Source: UBA1361 sp041656375 (lineage in GTDB: Bacteria > Bacillota_I > Bacilli_A > RFN20 > CAG-826). From it: 51,571 nucleotides of DNA. The DNA is taken from the NCBI GenBank assembly GCA_964410505.1, contig CAYPGR010000006.1, forward strand, positions 1 to 51,571. The letters run 5' to 3'. Made by a program: the position numbers and the translations under genes. How positions within the stretch are numbered: position 1 is the stretch's first letter; each line of letters starts with the position of its first letter. The notes beneath the pieces are model-generated. The model did not search any database. It was not told the DNA's origin and was given only the letters and a program-made list of their open reading frames with translations. Below, piece after piece: positions 42,820-51,571 of the stretch.

Positions 42820-43323
42820 TTAATACTTTGTATTTTGACGGTTATAGTTTACCACGAGTTTGAGTAAATACCCCTCCTTGATATCCTCAGGTGTAAATGA
42901 TAAAGCGCTACCAAGACTTAAAAATAAGGTAAGCGCCCGATGATAGTCATTTTCAGCTTCGCTTCGCATAAAAGTAATGATTGCATCATACGTTTCGGCA
43001 AAAGCGTCAACTTGGGTCTTTTTTGATTCTACGAGGGAAGGATATGTGACATTTCCTAGCTTGTAGCCAAAAACGAGCGCGAGCGAGAGGAAAAAGTGGA
43101 GGCCATCCGCGTATTCATCCAGTAAGAGCCCGCGCGGTTCGGCTTTTTTAAGCGACCAGTACTTAAATGCCCGTGTCGCATTTGCCAACTCACCAACTTC
43201 AACGAGAAGTGCCAAGAAGCGTTCAACCTTCGTGCTTTGATGGGTGACATGATGCTCGGCGTTGATCCGTTCATCAAGTTCTTTCTGTTTTTCAAGAAAC
43301 GGTTTTAAATCAAGGGTATTCAT
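42820..43323 (-). CDS. All-alpha (dimeric, type 2) dUTP diphosphatase
   Basis: 167 aa. The MazG-like dUTPase_2 fold is visible: an N-terminal helix, LALLVEVGELANATRAFKYWS (metal-binding ExxE with the family's TRxFKxW), and LLLDEYADGLHFFLSLAL (ExxD). It hydrolyses dUTP to dUMP, keeping uracil out of DNA and supplying thymidylate synthesis. Its ATG overlaps the glgP stop by four bases (ATGA), so it is coupled to glycogen phosphorylase, a metabolically odd neighbour. The M42 aminopeptidase follows 17 bases later. Confidence 0.9.
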   Translation of the reverse strand: MNTLDLKPFLEKQKELDERINAEHHVTHQSTKVERFLALLVEVGELANATRAFKYWSLKKAEPRGLLLDEYADGLHFFLSLALVFGYKLGNVTYPSLVESKKTQVDAFAETYDAIITFMRSEAENDYHRALTLFLSLGSALSFTPEDIKEGYLLKLVVNYNRQNTKY

Positions 43324-45722
43324 ACTTTATCGATATGCCAGATATCGTCGACATATTGCTCAATGGTGCGATCACTACTAAAGAAGCCACTCTTGGCAAT
43401 ATTGACAAGTGCACTTTCCGCCCATTTATTTTTTTGCCGGTAGTATGAGACAATTTCATCAGTTCTCTTAATGTAAGCAGGGAGATCTTTTAAGATTAAA
43501 TATTCGTCGCCCCGATTCATGACTTCATCAAAAATGGCTTTAAAACTGTGCGGATTTCCGTTACTCCAGGTCCCGTCAATTAAAGAATCAAGGACGCGTC
43601 GGATTTCAAAGTTATTTTGGTATATATCCCATGGATTGTAGCCATTTTCTTCACGTAATTTTAAGACTTCAGGTTCGGTCAGACCAAAGATAAAGGAATG
43701 GTCATCACCAACCCGTTCATGGATCTCAACGTTAGCGCCGTCAAGCGTGCCAAGGGTTAAGGCCCCGTTCATCATAAACTTCATGTTACCGGTTCCGCTC
43801 GCTTCTTTACCAGCGGTACTAATTTGTTCACTAATATCCGCGGCTGGGAAGAGCATTTCGGCTGTTTTAACGCCGTAATTTTCAATAAAGACCACTTTCA
43901 TAAAAGCATTAATTTCTTTATCTTTATTAACGACATCAGCAACGCCATTAATAAGTTCGATGACCTTTTTAGCGAAATAGTAACTTGGCGCTGCTTTCGC
44001 ACCAAAAATAAAGGTCGTCGGATGAATCCGGAACTTTGGATCATTTTTCATCGCAAAGTATAAAGTCATAATGCGGAAGACATTCATGAGTTGCCGTTTA
44101 TAAGCGTGGAGCCGTTTAATTTGGATATCAAAGATGCTATCAACATCAATCTCAATCCCATTGGCTTTTTTGATGTAGTCAGCCAGTTGTTGTTTTTTGA
44201 CCCGTTTAATTTTTAAAAATTCAGTTTGCACCTTTTTATCTTTGGCAAACGTTAATAGTTTTTCAAATTGATCGGGATGGGTGAGGTAATCAGGACCAAT
44301 CAGTTTTGTCACATAAGCACTAAGTTCAGGGTTACTTGCTAAAAACCACCGCCGATGGGTAATCCCGTTCGTCTTATTTTGGAATTTTTCAGGATAAATT
44401 TTATAAAATTCTTTAAAAGTTTGGGCTTTTAAAATTTCAGTATGAAGGGCCGCGACCCCATTGACGGCAAAGGCCGCATAAAGCGCTAAGTTCGTCATTT
44501 GAATCATGCCATCACGAATAATCGCCATCGCCCGACGGTCGCCTTCACTCACCCCACGAGCTTGGAAGTCTCGCTGACTACGACGGTGAATTTCTTCGAT
44601 AATCATATAGTTACGCGGGACGAGTTGTTGGACATAATTAATCGGCCAACGTTCGAGGGCCTCAACCATGACGGTATGATTGGTGTAAGCAAATGTGCGT
44701 TGCACAATGTGCCACGCATCTTCCCAACTATATTCATAATCATCAAGTAAAAGACGCATTAATTCAGGAATCGCTAAGATCGGGTGCGTATCATTTAATT
44801 GGAAGACAAACTTCTCAGCAAAGTTATCGAGTGTTTTAAAGCGTCGGAAATGGCCGCGAATCGCACTTTGAAGACCCGCACTGACTAAGAAATATTGCTG
44901 CCGTAAACGGAGCATTTTTCCTTTTTCAGTTGAGTCATCTGGGTAAAGCCCGTGATTAATTTCACGTAAGGTATTTAAGTAATGATCAAAAGATTCATTA
45001 GTTGGAAGAGAATCATCACTTGGCTCTGCACTCCAGAGTCGTAAAGTATTGGCAACCCCGTTTTGATAACCAACGACACTGACATCATATGGAACGGCTT
45101 TGACAATGGTTGGATTCACCGTGCGAATGCCAAAGTTGCCATCCCGTTTTTGGTATGTTTCAGCGTGACCATAAAACTTCACATCAACTGCGTGTTTCGG
45201 TTTGCGTACTTCCCATACGTTGCCATTAACGAGCCATTGGTCAGGTAGTTCGACTTGTTTACCATCGACAATTTTTTGGCGGAAGAAGCCGTATTCATAA
45301 CGAATACAGTGGCCATTACCGGCGTAACCAAGACTCGCAATCGAATCAAGGAAACAGGCGGCTAGACGACCAAGGCCACCATTGCCAAGCCCCGCATCAC
45401 TTTCTTGTTCTTCAAGTTCATGGAGGTCCATGCCAATTTCTTTAAGCCCTTTATTCACGACATCATAGATGCCAAGATTAATTAAGTTATTTGTCAAGAG
45501 ACGGCCAATGAGAAATTCCATTGAAAAGTAAATCAGTTGGCGTTTGTTATTATGATTGACATTATCACGGGTCGTACGCCACGACGTACTTGCAAAATCG
45601 CGAACCATTGAGCCTAAGATATCATATCGTTCGGTAATATGACTATCATCAAGACCAACCCCGTATTTGGCAGTTAATCTTGTTTTGAATTCATGAATAA
45701 AAGTTTTGGTATCTTTAAACAT
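43320..45722 (-). CDS. glgP: Glycogen/alpha-glucan phosphorylase
   Basis: 800 aa from the ATG at 45722, six bases after GGAGG; an in-frame ATG at 45734 overlaps this site. It releases glucose-1-phosphate from glycogen with pyridoxal phosphate. The N-terminal YFSMEFLIGRLL and ESDAGLGNGGLGRLAACFLDS, FQLNDTHPILAIPELMRLL, NGITHRRWFL and the cofactor site EASGTGNMKFMMNGALTLGTLDGAN are intact; the Lys after GTGNM binds PLP. The stop is TGA, which shows that TGA is not tryptophan in this genome. It follows glgB by 25 bases. Confidence 0.97.
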   Translation of the reverse strand: MFKDTKTFIHEFKTRLTAKYGVGLDDSHITERYDILGSMVRDFASTSWRTTRDNVNHNNKRQLIYFSMEFLIGRLLTNNLINLGIYDVVNKGLKEIGMDLHELEEQESDAGLGNGGLGRLAACFLDSIASLGYAGNGHCIRYEYGFFRQKIVDGKQVELPDQWLVNGNVWEVRKPKHAVDVKFYGHAETYQKRDGNFGIRTVNPTIVKAVPYDVSVVGYQNGVANTLRLWSAEPSDDSLPTNESFDHYLNTLREINHGLYPDDSTEKGKMLRLRQQYFLVSAGLQSAIRGHFRRFKTLDNFAEKFVFQLNDTHPILAIPELMRLLLDDYEYSWEDAWHIVQRTFAYTNHTVMVEALERWPINYVQQLVPRNYMIIEEIHRRSQRDFQARGVSEGDRRAMAIIRDGMIQMTNLALYAAFAVNGVAALHTEILKAQTFKEFYKIYPEKFQNKTNGITHRRWFLASNPELSAYVTKLIGPDYLTHPDQFEKLLTFAKDKKVQTEFLKIKRVKKQQLADYIKKANGIEIDVDSIFDIQIKRLHAYKRQLMNVFRIMTLYFAMKNDPKFRIHPTTFIFGAKAAPSYYFAKKVIELINGVADVVNKDKEINAFMKVVFIENYGVKTAEMLFPAADISEQISTAGKEASGTGNMKFMMNGALTLGTLDGANVEIHERVGDDHSFIFGLTEPEVLKLREENGYNPWDIYQNNFEIRRVLDSLIDGTWSNGNPHSFKAIFDEVMNRGDEYLILKDLPAYIKRTDEIVSYYRQKNKWAESALVNIAKSGFFSSDRTIEQYVDDIWHIDKV

Positions 45723-45747
45723 AAAATCCTCCATTTCTATTTAATAA

Positions 45748-47583
45748 TTATTTTGATTTTTTAAGAATAAGCGCAGCAAATGAACCTAATTTAAGGGTGA
45801 GACGGTAAGGCTTTAATTCCGGTCCAGGTCCGGGACTCGTGACGAGTGGAAGGCCGTTATATTGGTTATAACCACCATAGACATCTTTATCACTATTGAA
45901 AATTTCAACATATTCGCCTTCATCAAAAACGCCGATGTCATAATTTTCGTAATAATTCATCGTCATATTAAAGACAAAAATTAGTTTTTCGCCCCCATAC
46001 GAACGCATAAAAGCAAACACGCTCTGTTCACTGTTATTGACCATCAGCCATGTAAAGTTCCGACTGTCGAACTCACCACCATGCATCGCAATTTCACTTC
46101 GGTAAATAAGATTGAGATCGCGCACAAGGCGACTTACTGAATCATGTTTAGGATACGATTTGAGTGCCCAAGGAAGGGACTTTTTTTCATCCCATTCATC
46201 AAAGCTCGCAATTTCGTTTCCCATAAACGTCAGTTTTTTGCCTGGATGGGCGAATTGATAGGCATATAAATTACGTAAAAGGGCAAATTTTTGATCATAA
46301 TTTCCCCACATCTTATTAATAATCGTCCCTTTCCCGTGAACCACTTCATCATGGCTAAGCGGTAGCATAAAGTTTTCACTAAAGAAATAATGCATCGAGA
46401 AGGTTAAAAGATTGTGGTCATACTTTTTATAGATGGGATCTTTAGAATAATAACGAAGGGTATCGTTCATCCAACCTAAATCCCACTTATAGTCAAACCC
46501 TAATCCGCCATATTCGACGTCACGGGTCGTGCCGCTATAGGCCGTACTATCTTCGGCAATCATCATGACCCCTGGGAAATGGTGATGGACTTTACCGTTC
46601 AGACGTTTAATAAACTCGACCCCACCTTCATTGACACCACGTTCACTATTACCATGCCAATAAACAATATTGGAAACAGCATCAATCCGGATACCATCAA
46701 AATGAAAATATTCCAAGAAATAGAAGACACTACTAATCAGAAAACTACGGACCGGATCACGTCCTAAATCAAATTGTGGGGAACCCCACTGACTAAAGGT
46801 GTGTTCCGAGTCTTGGTATTCATACATCTTTGTGCCATCAAATTCGATGAGTCCATAGTGGTCAATCGCAAAATGAACGGCTACAAAATCAAGAATGACA
46901 CCAAACCCGGCTTGATGCATCCGATCAACAAACGACATCAATTGCATCGGATTGCCATAGCGCGAGTCGACACTAAAGAAGCCTGTCGCTTGATAACCCC
47001 ATGAGCCATCAAATGGATACTGGGTAATCGGCATAATTTCAACGTGCGTAAACCCTTTTTCTTGCATATAAGGAATAAGAAAATCGGCTATTTCTTCGTA
47101 ACTTAAGTTCCGCCCATTTTCTAAACCCTTCCAACTTCCAAGATGGATTTCATAAATGCTAATGGGTTGATCATGACCGCGGGTCCGGTTTTTCACCCAC
47201 TCGTCATCATGCCAAACAAAGTTCTCATAATCAAAAAGCCGTGACGCAGAGGCCGGTGACTTTTCACTGAAGAAGGCATAAGGATCGGCTTTTTCAACGT
47301 AGTGACCATGAGCATTACGGAATCTGAATTTATAATTTTGATAATTAACTAATTCAGGAATCGTGATTTCCCATATCCCACGGTAATCAATCTTCGTCAT
47401 TTTGTGGACTTCGGGATTCCATTCATTGAAATCACCAATCACACTGACATCGTCCGCTGCAGGGGCATAAAGACGAAAGGTGACACTCGCTTTTCGGCGG
47501 CCACGCGCTCGATTAAAGTGCGCGCCAAAATATTTGTGGGCACTTGTCGTAAAACCATAGAGGAACTCATCAATAAAATTCAT
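45748..47583 (-). CDS. glgB: 1,4-alpha-glucan branching enzyme
   Basis: 611 aa; GGAGG lies 5 bases before the ATG. It creates alpha-1,6 branches in glycogen. Residues about 30-115 are the CBM48 module (VTFRLYAPAADDVSVIGDFNEWN). The GH13 core shows WGYQATGFFSVDSRYG, VILDFVAVHFAIDHYGL, FDGIRIDAVSNIVYW (nucleophile Asp), VMMIAEDSTAY (acid/base Glu) and LPLSHDEVVHGKG (transition-state Asp). The C-terminal all-beta domain ends the chain. It heads the glgB-glgP-dut-M42 operon. No glgC, glgA or glgD in the window, so synthesis genes must be elsewhere or absent. Confidence 0.97.
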   Translation of the reverse strand: MNFIDEFLYGFTTSAHKYFGAHFNRARGRRKASVTFRLYAPAADDVSVIGDFNEWNPEVHKMTKIDYRGIWEITIPELVNYQNYKFRFRNAHGHYVEKADPYAFFSEKSPASASRLFDYENFVWHDDEWVKNRTRGHDQPISIYEIHLGSWKGLENGRNLSYEEIADFLIPYMQEKGFTHVEIMPITQYPFDGSWGYQATGFFSVDSRYGNPMQLMSFVDRMHQAGFGVILDFVAVHFAIDHYGLIEFDGTKMYEYQDSEHTFSQWGSPQFDLGRDPVRSFLISSVFYFLEYFHFDGIRIDAVSNIVYWHGNSERGVNEGGVEFIKRLNGKVHHHFPGVMMIAEDSTAYSGTTRDVEYGGLGFDYKWDLGWMNDTLRYYSKDPIYKKYDHNLLTFSMHYFFSENFMLPLSHDEVVHGKGTIINKMWGNYDQKFALLRNLYAYQFAHPGKKLTFMGNEIASFDEWDEKKSLPWALKSYPKHDSVSRLVRDLNLIYRSEIAMHGGEFDSRNFTWLMVNNSEQSVFAFMRSYGGEKLIFVFNMTMNYYENYDIGVFDEGEYVEIFNSDKDVYGGYNQYNGLPLVTSPGPGPELKPYRLTLKLGSFAALILKKSK

Positions 47584-47671
47584 ACGACCTCCAATCTTTT
47601 ATTATTATAATAAAATAGCGACCAATTTGATAGTTTAATAAGATATTTCACTTCCTTTTTCAAAAGTTTCA

Positions 47672-47677
47672 TATAAT
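47672..47677 (+). promoter_or_regulatory. -10 box of ackA
   Basis: TATAAT in an AT-rich context, 21 bases before the ackA ATG. The -35 element is not clear. Confidence 0.45.
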
Positions 47678-47698
47678 ATATTCGTTGTGAGGTGACTT

Positions 47699-48895
47699 AT
47701 GTCAAAATTAATTTTAGCTGTTAATGCAGGAAGTAGCTCCCTGAAATTCAAAATTTTTGCAGTGCCTGGCGAACGTGTCGTAACGAGTGGACTTTTCGAA
47801 CGGATCGGCCATCCGGATGGGATTTTTAAAATTAAAACCCCGACTGGTGATCAAAAGAAAGTTCTCCCCCTTCCAAACCATGAAGTATGTGTGAATGAAT
47901 TAACAAGAGCCCTTGTCGATCTCAAAATTATTGAATCATTAAATGATATTAGTGCGGTTGGCCATCGCGTTGTGCAAGGCGGAAAATATTTCCCCGATAG
48001 CGTCATCTTTACCGATGAAGTGGCCGCTACTGTCGAACGTCTGATTCCTTTAGCGCCCCTCCATAATGGGCCAAATCTAACCGGGTACCGGGCTTTTAAA
48101 GCCGTGCTCCCGAATGTCACGCACGTTGCGGTCTTTGATACTTCTTTTCACCAAACAATGGAGGAACAAGACTACTTATTCCCCATTCCTTATGAATATT
48201 ACACAAAGTATGATATTCGCCGCTATGGTTTCCACGGGACATCCCATAAATATGTCAGTGACGAAATTACGAAACTACATCAAGGAAAAGCCCAAAAAAC
48301 AATCGTCTGCCACCTTGGTAACGGCGCATCAATTACCGCCGTCAAAGATGGTAAAAGTATTGCCACTTCGATGGGCCTTACCCCGCTAGGTGGCGTCATG
48401 ATGGGCACGAGAACGGGTGACTTGGACCCAAGTATCATGTATTTTGTCGGTAAGTTTGAAAATAAATCAATGGATGAAGTCTATGACATATTTAACAAAA
48501 AAGCGGGGATGTTAGGCATCTCTGGCATTTCAAATGATAGTCGCGATGTTGAAACCGCCGCGTTACAAGGGAATAAACGGGCGATCTTAACCGAACAACT
48601 TTACGCCCGTCGGGTAGCCGATTATATTGGTCAATATCATGTCCGACTCGGTGGTACGGAAGTCATTGCATTTACAGCTGGGATTGGGGAAAACGTCCCT
48701 GCGATGCGCACCCAAATCCTTAACGAAGTCAAAGATGCGCTTGGGATCATCATTGATGAAGCCGCGAATAAAAGTGCACGTGGAGGCTTATACGGACTGA
48801 TCACCACCCCTGAAAGTAAAGTAAAAGTGTTCGTGATTCCGACGAATGAAGAATTGATGATTGTTCGCGATTGTCTCCGCTTATTAAACGATTAA
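47699..48895 (+). CDS. ackA: Acetate kinase
   Basis: 398 aa, family length. It interconverts acetyl-phosphate and acetate with ATP formation, a main energy step in fermentation. GTGAGGTG lies before the ATG. Motifs: LAVNAGSSSLKFKIF (7-21, first signature), RYGFHGTSHKYV (second signature, with catalytic His), IVCHLGNGASITAV, GVMMGTRTGDLDPS and FTAGIGENVP. It is divergent from glgB, so glycogen-derived carbon may feed it. Terminator follows. Confidence 0.98.
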   Translation: MSKLILAVNAGSSSLKFKIFAVPGERVVTSGLFERIGHPDGIFKIKTPTGDQKKVLPLPNHEVCVNELTRALVDLKIIESLNDISAVGHRVVQGGKYFPDSVIFTDEVAATVERLIPLAPLHNGPNLTGYRAFKAVLPNVTHVAVFDTSFHQTMEEQDYLFPIPYEYYTKYDIRRYGFHGTSHKYVSDEITKLHQGKAQKTIVCHLGNGASITAVKDGKSIATSMGLTPLGGVMMGTRTGDLDPSIMYFVGKFENKSMDEVYDIFNKKAGMLGISGISNDSRDVETAALQGNKRAILTEQLYARRVADYIGQYHVRLGGTEVIAFTAGIGENVPAMRTQILNEVKDALGIIIDEAANKSARGGLYGLITTPESKVKVFVIPTNEELMIVRDCLRLLND

Positions 48896-48900
48896 AATCA

Positions 48901-48925
48901 CACCCTCAGAAATGAGGGTTTTTTT
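48901..48925 (+). terminator. Terminator of ackA
   Basis: CCCTCA-GAAA-TGAGGG, a stem with a GAAA tetraloop, followed by seven Ts. Confidence 0.9.
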
Positions 48926-48989
48926 AATTATTATACTTGCACTTCAAAGGGATTAAGCATAAGATAAAGGGTCTTTCAGGAGGACATTT

Positions 48990-49985
48990 ATGATTCATTA
49001 CAGTCAAAACATCTTAAACAAAATAAAAAGCTACCATGACTTCGAAAAAGCTATTTTTACTGAAGTTAAAAAATATACAAAAATTGGTATTTTTGCCCAT
49101 AAAACACCCGATTTTGATGCCTTTGGTTCACAATTCGGATTAGCCCAATATTTAAAAGACAATTTCGTAAATAAAGATATTCGCGTTTTTGGTGAAAATC
49201 ATTACTTATACAGCGGGGATCTTTATCCGATGACCGATGTCGTCGACGAAGAATGGTTTAATGCCCCATTTCTGGCTTTAATCGTCGACACCGGTAATTT
49301 AGCCCGCGTCGGTGATAATCGTTATGTCAAAGCTGAAACGATCGTTAAAATCGACCATCACCCAAACGTTGAACCATTTGGTCAAGTGATCATGGTCGAT
49401 ACCAAAGCCGTCGCAGTGAGCGAAATCTTAGCGCTTTTATTTATTACCAATGGTGGCGTCATTAGTGCCCTTACTTCTTCTTACTTATTTAGTGGGATTG
49501 TCGGTGACTCTGGTCGCTTTAAATATGCATCAACAACCGCCACTACCTTCGCTGTCACTGAATCCCTCATTAACTTTGGGGTTGATATAAACGCTGTCTA
49601 TAACAAACTGTATGCCCAGGAAGTCGATGATTTAAAAGCCATGGGTTACATTCTTAATAACTTTACCATTACCCCTAACGGATTTGCCTATTATATCTTC
49701 ACTGATGAAGCACAAAAACTCAACAATATTCCGACTGAACGGGCTAAAGAAAACGTCAATATCTTTTCTGGCGTCCGAGGCGTCAAAGCATGGGCCGCCA
49801 TCACCGAAGTTGTTGAAACCGGCGAATGGCGTGTTTCCTTACGGAGTGCCCAAAAACCAATTAACGACATTGCCGCCAAATGGCGCGGCGGGGGCCACGT
49901 CCAAGCAAGTGGAGCAACCCTTTTAAACAAAGATGAAATTGCCCAATTTATTGCTGAAGTTGATGATTATTTAAAGTCAGAATAA
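48990..49985 (+). CDS. DHH-family oligoribonuclease/pAp phosphatase (NrnA-type)
   Basis: 331 aa; AGGAGG lies 6 bases before the ATG. The DHH-DHHA1 phosphoesterase motifs are complete: HKTPDFDAFGSQ (motif I, metal ligands), IVDTGNLARVGD (motif II), KIDHHPNVEPFG (motif III, DHH), GDSGRF, and C-terminal RGGGHVQASGA of DHHA1. Relatives degrade short RNA, cyclic dinucleotide products or 3'-phosphoadenosine-5'-phosphate. Compared with B. subtilis NrnA the usual DGDA is DFDA. No membrane part, so it is not GdpP. dnaE starts 47 bases downstream. Confidence 0.92.
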   Translation: MIHYSQNILNKIKSYHDFEKAIFTEVKKYTKIGIFAHKTPDFDAFGSQFGLAQYLKDNFVNKDIRVFGENHYLYSGDLYPMTDVVDEEWFNAPFLALIVDTGNLARVGDNRYVKAETIVKIDHHPNVEPFGQVIMVDTKAVAVSEILALLFITNGGVISALTSSYLFSGIVGDSGRFKYASTTATTFAVTESLINFGVDINAVYNKLYAQEVDDLKAMGYILNNFTITPNGFAYYIFTDEAQKLNNIPTERAKENVNIFSGVRGVKAWAAITEVVETGEWRVSLRSAQKPINDIAAKWRGGGHVQASGATLLNKDEIAQFIAEVDDYLKSE

Positions 49986-50018
49986 CGACCCATTATAGAC
50001 GAGAAGACTTTGTCTTTA

Positions 50019-50032
50019 TGATAGAATAAAAT
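50019..50032 (+). promoter_or_regulatory. Extended -10 box abutting the dnaE start
   Basis: TGATAGAAT (50019-50027) is followed by AAAAT and ATG at 50033 (second ATG at 50036). No Shine-Dalgarno sequence precedes these ATGs. Confidence 0.4.
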
Positions 50033-51571
50033 ATGATGAATTTTATTCCTTTAAACGTATTCTCAAATTATGCACTTCTTAAAAGTGCCCTCACTTTAGA
50101 TGAATATTTTATGCTTCTTTCGAAACGAAATATACGAAGCGCTGGTATTAGTGATCCACAATATCTTTATGCTTTTCCTTATTTTCAAAAACTAGCGACT
50201 AAAAAGAATATCAAACCCCTTTTTGGCGTCCGTTACTTGATTGAAAACACTGACGTGATTTTATACATTGTTAACAAAGAAGGTTACCGTGATCTAATGG
50301 CAATCTTTGAAGTGGATTTTAAGGGTCAATTGACACTTAATTCACTTAAGCCCTTTAGCGACCATCTCATCGTTATTCTCCCTACCAGTAACCTAAACAC
50401 CCTCGAACTTAATGAAGATGTTTACCGTGATTACTTTAAAAAATGGGCGATGGCAACTTCTTCTTTCTATATTGGTCTTGAACGAGAATCACTTGAAAAA
50501 ACTACCTTTTTGCGGGCATTTGCGATTAAATACAATTATGATATCGTGGCATTCCCCCATATTAAATATGCCACCCCCGAAGATTATCAAACCTATTTGA
50601 TGATTGCCGCCATTCGTGAGGGAACAACGTTAGAGATGAACCAAATCACAACCGGCCCCGATTACTTCTTAAGTGATGACGATTTGGCGCGTTTATATGA
50701 AGAACATGAACTCTTAAATACGGTCAAAATTAGTGAGAAACTCGCATTTTCTTTTGGCGAAAAGCACCCCCTTAATTTACCCCTTCCAACCACAAATAGT
50801 GCCCTCGCGGAAATAACACAAAGAACCCATGAAAAACTTCGTTCCCTTGGGCTTAATACGAATGAAACTTATCTTAAACGACTCAATCATGAAATTAGTG
50901 TGATTGAAAAGCTCGGCTTTTTAAACTATTTTTTAATCGTCAGTGATTATGTCCGTTTCGCCCGGGGTGCTGATATTCTAGTGGGTTATGGACGGGGGAG
51001 TGCCCCCGGTTCACTCGTCAGCTATCTTTTAAACATTACTTTCGTCGATCCGCTGAAATATGATCTTTTATTCGAACGCTTTTTAAACCCAGCCCGGATC
51101 TCGATGCCCGATATTGATATCGACTTTATGGATACGAGGCGGAATGAAGTCATTGACTATATTAAAAGACGATACGGCGATGATCATGTCGCGCAAATTA
51201 TCACTTTCCAAACTAATGCTGCGAAAGCGAGTCTTCGCGATGCTGGTCGGATCTATAATATCGATCTTAAATTTATTAACCGCCTAAGTCAAAGTTTAGG
51301 AACCACCACTTATTCTTTACGTGAAGCCTATAAATTAGTGCCGGCTTTTAAAACGCTTATCGATGCCGATGGGTATAATCTTGAGATTATACGTCAAGCG
51401 GTCAAACTTGAAGGTTTCCCTCGCCAAAGTGGTCTTCACGCTGCCGGGATTATTATCGATGGCGAACCGCTCTCGAAAAGTCTCCCAACCTTTATGAATA
51501 ATGGGATGCGAGTGACCCAATATGAAATGGCTTATCTTGAAGAACAAGGATTCTTAAAAGTTGACATTCTC
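50033..51571 (+). CDS. dnaE: DNA polymerase III alpha subunit DnaE (5' part; 3' end outside window)
   Basis: 513 codons, open to the window edge with no stop. The start is one of two tandem ATGs (50033 or 50036). The N-terminal PHP domain is degenerate: the usual LHVHS metal site reads PLNVFSNY and the usual LTDH reads ISDPQ, so proofreading or pyrophosphatase activity is not expected. The polymerase part is strong: ILVGYGRGSAPGSLVSYLLN (about 320-340), DPLKYDLLFERFLNPAR, and the catalytic MPDIDIDFMDTRR, then ITFQTNAAKASLRDAGR and GFPRQSGLHAAGII. It is a DnaE-type replicase or gap-filling polymerase. Follows the DHH protein by 47 bases, with its own apparent promoter. Confidence 0.95.
   Translation, partial: MMNFIPLNVFSNYALLKSALTLDEYFMLLSKRNIRSAGISDPQYLYAFPYFQKLATKKNIKPLFGVRYLIENTDVILYIVNKEGYRDLMAIFEVDFKGQLTLNSLKPFSDHLIVILPTSNLNTLELNEDVYRDYFKKWAMATSSFYIGLERESLEKTTFLRAFAIKYNYDIVAFPHIKYATPEDYQTYLMIAAIREGTTLEMNQITTGPDYFLSDDDLARLYEEHELLNTVKISEKLAFSFGEKHPLNLPLPTTNSALAEITQRTHEKLRSLGLNTNETYLKRLNHEISVIEKLGFLNYFLIVSDYVRFARGADILVGYGRGSAPGSLVSYLLNITFVDPLKYDLLFERFLNPARISMPDIDIDFMDTRRNEVIDYIKRRYGDDHVAQIITFQTNAAKASLRDAGRIYNIDLKFINRLSQSLGTTTYSLREAYKLVPAFKTLIDADGYNLEIIRQAVKLEGFPRQSGLHAAGIIIDGEPLSKSLPTFMNNGMRVTQYEMAYLEEQGFLKVDIL

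Noticed and set aside
43320..43325. TGA read as tryptophan (Mycoplasma code)
   Set aside because: TGA stops glgP where the family ends, and tryptophans in conserved motifs are TGG. The genome uses the standard bacterial code.
1..51571. CRISPR arrays, prophage, insertion sequences or toxin-antitoxin pairs
   Set aside because: No regularly spaced repeats, transposase, integrase or phage structural motifs were seen on either strand.

Overview
The window reads as one ordinary chromosomal stretch of a low-to-moderate-GC Firmicutes/Tenericutes-type bacterium, most likely a wall-less or wall-reduced lineage related to the Acholeplasma/Izemoplasma/Haloplasma group. Reasons: a division cluster (mraZ, rsmH, an ftsL-like gene, ftsA, ftsZ) carries none of the usual peptidoglycan genes between its members; MraZ boxes of the mollicute type lie in front of mraZ; T-boxes control ileS and pheST; lipoproteins and single-helix surface proteins dominate the secreted set. 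TGA is a stop codon (for example at the end of glgP) and tryptophan is TGG, so this is the standard bacterial code, not the Mycoplasma code. The lineage is inference; there is no rRNA here.

Region 1 (1-13,010, mostly minus strand) is an accessory, surface and secretion block: three different secreted endonuclease I family nucleases (one cut by the window edge), a nuclease-less surface protein sharing a C-terminal module with two of them, two lipoproteins of unknown function, a membrane-bound Xre regulator with a palindromic candidate operator, a TfoX-N protein and a membrane methyltransferase-like protein. It suggests a cell that digests extracellular DNA at its surface.

Region 2 (13,190-20,430) holds a cystine/dicarboxylate-type symporter, glnA and glmS (nitrogen and amino-sugar metabolism), a DsbA/FrnE-like protein, an HD hydrolase, a broken lipoprotein gene and tRNA-Arg(UCU).

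Region 3 (20,480-38,230) is housekeeping: uvrC-mutS2, divergent rnhC, ileS-lspA-rluD under a T-box, ftsA-ftsZ with its own promoter, mraZ-rsmH-ftsL with promoter, MraZ boxes and terminator, and pheS-pheT-yceD under a second T-box.

Region 4 (38,270-51,571) holds a three-domain GNAT/RLAN/ATP-grasp ligase, a YgjP-type metalloprotease overlapping an rRNA methyltransferase, a glycogen operon (glgB-glgP) continuing into dUTPase and an M42 aminopeptidase, then on the plus strand ackA, an NrnA-type phosphoesterase and the 5' part of dnaE, whose PHP domain has lost its metal-binding start.

The most interesting points are the multi-nuclease surface block with its shared, unrecognised C-terminal module, a set of genes that look leaderless (a -10 box placed 5-7 bases before ATG with no usable ribosome binding site), the GNAT-RLAN-ATP-grasp fusion, and the stripped-down division cluster. 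I see no CRISPR array, prophage or insertion sequence.
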